A stretch of 6,616 nt of DNA. It comes from an uncultured Treponema sp. (GTDB lineage Bacteria; Spirochaetota; Spirochaetia; Treponematales; Treponemataceae). The translations under genes and the position numbers were made by a program. Within the stretch, counting starts at the first letter, position 1. Each line of letters opens with the position of its first letter. Below the pieces are notes generated by a model that saw only the letters and a list, made by a program, of their open reading frames with translations, had not been told where the DNA came from and ran no database searches. Below, piece after piece: positions 6,014-6,616 of the stretch. The stretch lies in the NCBI GenBank assembly GCA_937885175.1, contig CAKZZO010000143.1:1-6616 (forward strand), given 5' to 3'.

Positions 6014-6138
6014 AAAAAAATACGCCAGCCCTAGGGAGCGACCCTGCGGAGAAGGGCAAAAACAGTCCGTTGGACTGTTTTTAGCGGGTCTCCGAGCAAC
6101 TATGTTGCGAAGGCCAAAAGGAACTGGCGTGTATTTTT
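6014..6138. repeat. Multi-hairpin inverted-repeat element 1
   Basis: The outer stem is AAAAATACGCCAG (6016-6028) with CTGGCG-TG-TATTTTT (6124-6138): 13 bp with a 2-nt bulge. Inside are several arms. One is a perfect 11-bp hairpin, AAAAACAGTCC (6058-6068) with GGACTGTTTTT (6072-6082). Another is GCAAC-TAT-GTTGC (6096-6108). GCCCT (6028-6032) pairs with AGGGC (6053-6057). CGGAGA (6047-6052) can pair with TCTCCG (6089-6094). No coding region overlaps it. The fold resembles dispersed intergenic palindromic repeats; I think related copies occur in Treponema genomes, but I could not check. Confidence 0.7.
6058..6082. terminator. Bidirectional terminator-like arm of element 1
   Basis: A perfect 11-bp stem with a GTT loop carries an A5 tract on the left and a T5 tract on the right. 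On either strand it reads as a GC-containing hairpin followed by five T. It lies between the convergent PBP gene and pntB remnant, where a two-way terminator would be useful. It lies about 75 bp after the PBP stop codon. Confidence 0.5.
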
Positions 6139-6139
6139 A

Positions 6140-6238
6140 GAATTTGCAGGCACGGATGCCCGCAAAAGCAATGACAGAAATCTTTGATTTCTGTGCAAGA
6201 TAAATAAAAACCTCCTGTTTTTATTTATCTGCAAATTC
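6140..6238. repeat. Multi-hairpin inverted-repeat element 2, built on the pntB 3' end
   Basis: The outer stem GAATTTGCAG (6140-6149) pairs perfectly with CTGCAAATTC (6229-6238), which is coding sequence of the pntB remnant. Inside, AGATAAATAAAAAC (6198-6211) pairs perfectly with 6217-6230 around a CTCCT loop and covers the pntB stop codon. ACAGAAATC (6174-6182) pairs with GATTTCTGT (6186-6194). GGCA-CGGA-TGCC (6149-6160) forms a small hairpin that extends through one mismatch to TTTGC/GCAAA. Most of this 99-bp stretch can be base-paired. Confidence 0.7.
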
Positions 6239-6388
6239 ACTCACCAGCGCACTGACCGTAGCCTTTGCGTCTCCGTAAATCATAACAGTATTGTCGTTGG
6301 TAAAGAGCGGGTTTTCAACACCAGAGAAGCCTGTACCCTTACCGCGCTTCAATACGAAGACAGTGCGTGCCTCGTGAGCGTTTACGAT
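6221..6388 (-). pseudogene. pntB: C-terminal remnant of pntB (NAD(P) transhydrogenase subunit beta)
   Basis: Reading the minus strand, 55 codons (6388 down to 6224) plus TAA (6223-6221) encode the C-terminus of PntB. Recognisable segments are NAHEARTVFVLKRGKGTGFSG, VENPLF and MIYGDAKATVSALVSEF. These correspond to the conserved NADP(H)-binding domain III (KR..GTG.G..NPLF....T.M.FGDAK). PntAB couples hydride transfer between NADH and NADP+ to ion translocation across the membrane. Similarity stops just upstream of the IVNAHEA segment, where element 3 begins. Reading on in the same frame meets a TAA (complement of 6449-6451). The bases right of element 3 (6575-6616) are AT-rich with minus-strand stops and are not pntB. 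The fragment lacks a start region and most of the protein, so it is probably non-functional unless the rest lies farther right. Confidence 0.8.
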
Positions 6389-6574
6389 TAATATTTTGGG
6401 CGTTCCCCTACGGTCGCTTTGCTTCCTTCGGGTCAGGCTTTTGCGAGTTTACCATCGGTAAACTCGTTACGAGAATGGCATTGCCATTCTCGCGGGTTCC
6501 GTGCTTCCGCACTTCATTGCCTACGGAAACGGCTTACGCCGCCCCTACAATCCTTAACGCTAAAATATGGTAAA
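6381..6574. repeat. Multi-hairpin inverted-repeat element 3
   Basis: Nested outer stems run inward: TTTAC (6381-6385) with GTAAA (6570-6574), ATATTTT (6391-6397) with AAAATAT (6562-6568), and GCGTT (6400-6404) with AACGC (6556-6560). Interior arms include CGAGTTTACC (6444-6453) with GGTAAACTCG (6457-6466), CGAGAATGG (6470-6478) with CCATTCTCG (6484-6492), GTGC-TTCC-GCAC (6501-6512), CGGC-TTAC-GCCG (6530-6541) and CC-TTCG-GG (6425-6432). TTCCGT (6497-6502) pairs with ACGGAA (6523-6528). An open plus-strand frame across it is a by-product of this structure, not a gene. It abuts the break point of pntB. Confidence 0.75.
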
Positions 6575-6616
6575 TTGCTGTGTGATTTTCTATTTTAATT
6601 TGCATTTTCTACAGAA

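Noticed and set aside
6029..6036. CCCTAGGG palindrome as a stand-alone binding site
   Set aside because: It is better explained as part of the folded arms of element 1 (GCCCT/AGGGC and AGGG/CCCT pairings).
6367..6573. Plus-strand 68-codon frame near the right edge
   Set aside because: It lies almost wholly within the palindromic element 3. Its composition reflects hairpin arms, and it has no ribosome binding site.
6014..6574. CRISPR array or tRNA/rRNA in the repeat-rich tail
   Set aside because: There are no regularly spaced direct repeats and no cloverleaf with a CCA-compatible acceptor. The structures are nested inverted repeats of differing sequence.

Overview
The window looks like a chromosomal segment of a host-associated spirochaete, most probably a Treponema. 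The reasons are the style of the chemotaxis-receptor tail, a periplasmic PEGA-type protein beside cell-wall genes, a LysM/M23 endopeptidase, a class A penicillin-binding protein, and hairpin-rich intergenic repeats of a kind I associate with treponemes. That assignment rests on recall, not on a database search. Apart from the last 230 bases, all genes read on the plus strand.

Layout. Bases 3-266 are the 3' end of a methyl-accepting chemotaxis protein gene, followed by an intrinsic terminator (346-384). A 57-residue 2[4Fe-4S] ferredoxin (509-682) has its own promoter region, with a perfect 10+10 bp inverted repeat, and ends in a 17-bp symmetrical terminator (685-723). A small four-helix membrane protein (813-1193) overlaps the start of a LysM + M23 zinc peptidase gene (1174-2133), so the two form an operon. 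A separate, near-consensus promoter drives an exported protein with two tandem PEGA-like repeats (2209-3201). The gap 3202-3415 holds a possible short C-rich RNA ending in a strong terminator, then a near-perfect sigma-70-type promoter whose predicted start lies only a few bases before the ATG of a full-length, catalytically complete class A PBP (3416-5983).

The last 630 bases contain no intact gene. They hold three separate multi-hairpin inverted-repeat elements (6014-6138, 6140-6238, 6381-6574). Between the second and third lies a minus-strand remnant of pntB (the C-terminus of the NAD(P) transhydrogenase beta subunit). PntB similarity stops at the edge of the third element, and an in-frame stop follows inside it. 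The second element contains an inverted copy of the remnant's own 3' end, split by a 48-bp hairpin-bearing segment. This tail is the most unusual part of the window.

Functionally, the centre is an envelope neighbourhood: the PBP polymerises and cross-links peptidoglycan, the M23 enzyme probably cleaves it, and the PEGA protein is periplasmic and of unknown role. The promoters suggest they are transcribed as separate units, and two of them appear to make leaderless or nearly leaderless mRNAs.
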